Position numbers and translations under genes: made by a program. From Arcticibacterium luteifluviistationis (GTDB taxonomy: Bacteria > Bacteroidota > Bacteroidia > Cytophagales > Spirosomataceae): a stretch of 64,000 nt of DNA. Within the stretch, counting starts at the first letter, position 1, and the number at the start of each line of letters is the position of its first letter. This document shows positions 62,910 through 64,000 of the stretch, in pieces. The notes under the pieces are model-generated. The model made no database searches. It saw nothing but the letters and a program-made list of their open reading frames with translations, and was not told the origin of the DNA. The stretch is taken from assembly GCF_003258705.1 (NCBI RefSeq), contig NZ_CP029480.1, positions 2,604,001-2,668,000 on the forward strand. Direction: 5' to 3'.

Positions 62910-64000
62910 TTAATAAAATGGGTAAGGACTAAAACAAAGGATAAAAATAAGAAGACTTATCCAACCTACTATCACCCTAGTCATATTCAATGGCTTTTTA
63001 TCAATTACTGGAGGATGATAAATACCCAAAAACCTTCCAATAAGCACCGAAAATGCTAAGAATCCTGAATACCCTTCCACATTTGGAAATAAATAGGAAA
63101 CGCAAAACTGCAAGAGTATTACAGAAAGTGCTATTATCAAGTTTGTCTTAATACTTTTAGTCACCCTGCTAAAGCATACATAGATTGCTAGCACGTAAAT
63201 CAAAAAGTTCCACAATGCTGAAAAGCCTTCTTTATAAAAAAGCTCTTGAAGTTCATGAACTTTATAAAAACCTAATCCAGCAAAAAACACAAAGCAAGTA
63301 AATAAAATGGGCGAGACTTTATTGAAATTCTTTTCTCCTATCAATGAAAATAAAATATGTCCTCCGTCTAATTGCCCAATGGGCATCAAATTTAAAGCAG
63401 TAAAAAACAAGCCTAGAAAACCAGCTAAAATAAACGGATAATGAGCTAGTTCATTTGGATGAGGTAATAGTTTTTCATCAGCAAAAGTATCTTTAATCCA
63501 ATTGCTTAAAATACTATCTCCCAGCTTAAATGAGCTCACTTCTATCACCTGCGTACTGTCTACTTCCCCGAAGGCGTTTTCTGCGTAAATCGGTTGATAG
63601 GCATACTCTCCATAGTTTTCTCCGAATTGTTCATACTCTGGATGAATATCAAAAACGAAATCTTTATCTGGTAAGTTGGCATAGCCGTAAGCTAAAAAAC
63701 CAAAAGCAGCTACAAAACCAGCAAGTGGCCCTGCAACGCCAATATCAAAATAGTTAATCTTAGTTTTTATCTCTTCTTTAATTCGAATCAAAGCTCCCAT
63801 GGTCCCGAATGATATCCCAGGAATCCACATTGGAATATAATATGGCAAGGTCACTTTTACTTTACGCCATTTAGCCATAAAATAATGACCAAACTCATGT
63901 ACTGTAAGAAAACCAAGAAAAGGAAAAGCATACCAAAGAAAACCTTTCCCTAAAAGTTCCCAATCAAAACCTTCAATCAATACAGACCTGCCTGTAACCC
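62910..64000 (-). CDS. Site-2 protease (M50 family), 5' end outside window
   Basis: Intramembrane zinc protease acting on membrane-anchored regulators. HEFGH zinc motif in LGFLTVHEFGHYFMAKWR and the second motif GQLDGGHILFSLIGEK, embedded in ~7 hydrophobic helices. Between them is a large soluble insert (~residues 95-190). An in-frame TTG at 63980 could start it. However, the frame continues open to the window edge as ...VTGRSVLIEGFDWELLGKG, matching the N-terminal part of homologues that carries an extra helix. I therefore treat it as 5'-truncated by the window. Confidence 0.88.
   Translation of the reverse strand, partial: VTGRSVLIEGFDWELLGKGFLWYAFPFLGFLTVHEFGHYFMAKWRKVKVTLPYYIPMWIPGISFGTMGALIRIKEEIKTKINYFDIGVAGPLAGFVAAFGFLAYGYANLPDKDFVFDIHPEYEQFGENYGEYAYQPIYAENAFGEVDSTQVIEVSSFKLGDSILSNWIKDTFADEKLLPHPNELAHYPFILAGFLGLFFTALNLMPIGQLDGGHILFSLIGEKNFNKVSPILFTCFVFFAGLGFYKVHELQELFYKEGFSALWNFLIYVLAIYVCFSRVTKSIKTNLIIALSVILLQFCVSYLFPNVEGYSGFLAFSVLIGRFLGIYHPPVIDKKPLNMTRVIVGWISLLIFILCFSPYPFY

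Overview
The window is a low-GC chromosomal segment from a member of the Bacteroidota, most likely a cytophagal or related lineage. The evidence is the recurring -7 box TAnnTTTG upstream of genes, near absence of Shine-Dalgarno sequences, a secreted protease with a type IX secretion C-terminal sorting domain, a ferredoxin-type sulfite reductase with a HEPN-like tail, a bacterial GGGP synthase, and the complete S10-spc-alpha ribosomal block followed by carA. I see no phage, insertion sequence, CRISPR array, tRNA or rRNA gene. The genus cannot be decided from the sequence.

Layout. 1-6020 (all minus): a sulfate assimilation operon transcribed sir > SUMT > TauE/SafE permease > cysH > cysD > cysN, with cysN cut by the left edge. 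One promoter with an overlapping palindrome lies at 6053-6086. The route is sulfate > APS (CysD/N) > sulfite (Fe-S type APS reductase) > sulfide (siroheme sulfite reductase), with siroheme precursor made by the SUMT. 6116-8233 (minus): a glycosyltransferase, a small STAS-like protein and ribonuclease Z in one translationally coupled unit. 8329-11869 (plus): GT4 glycosyltransferase, O-antigen polymerase/ligase-like protein and acyltransferase-3, a small surface-glycan cluster, then glgB and a LolA-fold secreted protein. 14609-18247: thrC, a THUMP-type RNA methyltransferase and carA.

18408-33942 (minus): the ribosomal super-operon rplC-D-W-B, rpsS, rplV, rpsC, rplP, rpmC, rpsQ, rplN-X-E, rpsN-H, rplF-R, rpsE, rpmD, rplO, secY, map, infA, rpmJ, rpsM-K-D, rpoA, rplQ, closed by a strong terminator. 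rpsJ is not upstream of rplC. A structured ~350-nt leader or ncRNA takes its place. L15 is fused to a helix-hairpin-helix domain, and the rpsD-rpoA gap holds three consecutive palindromes.

34434-41684: an ECF sigma factor and a membrane anti-sigma factor, then agmatine deiminase, then an envelope-folding trio: a lipoprotein with two parvulin domains and an OmpA-like domain, a SurA-like parvulin and a MoxR ATPase. 41681-52924: a PolX-like protein whose polymerase site looks dead, an NhaC antiporter, a MATE exporter, the T9SS metalloprotease, RecQ and a GT-C-type membrane protein.

53078-55937 (plus): a tight operon of a small membrane protein, GGGP synthase, folK, a GNAT acetyltransferase and rlmF, followed by an AtoE-type transporter. 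57460-64000 (minus): an ABC-F protein, a 600-bp gene-free stretch with a duplicated structured repeat, thyA, OsmC, a Cys/Met PLP enzyme, a PlsC-like acyltransferase and an M50 site-2 protease cut by the right edge.

No obviously new multi-gene system is present. The most unusual signals are the rplC leader, the L15-HhH fusion, the parvulin-OmpA lipoprotein, the degenerate PolX, the 59-kb repeats and several promoter-overlapping palindromes. All calls come from reading the sequence and from knowledge of the families. No database search was run.
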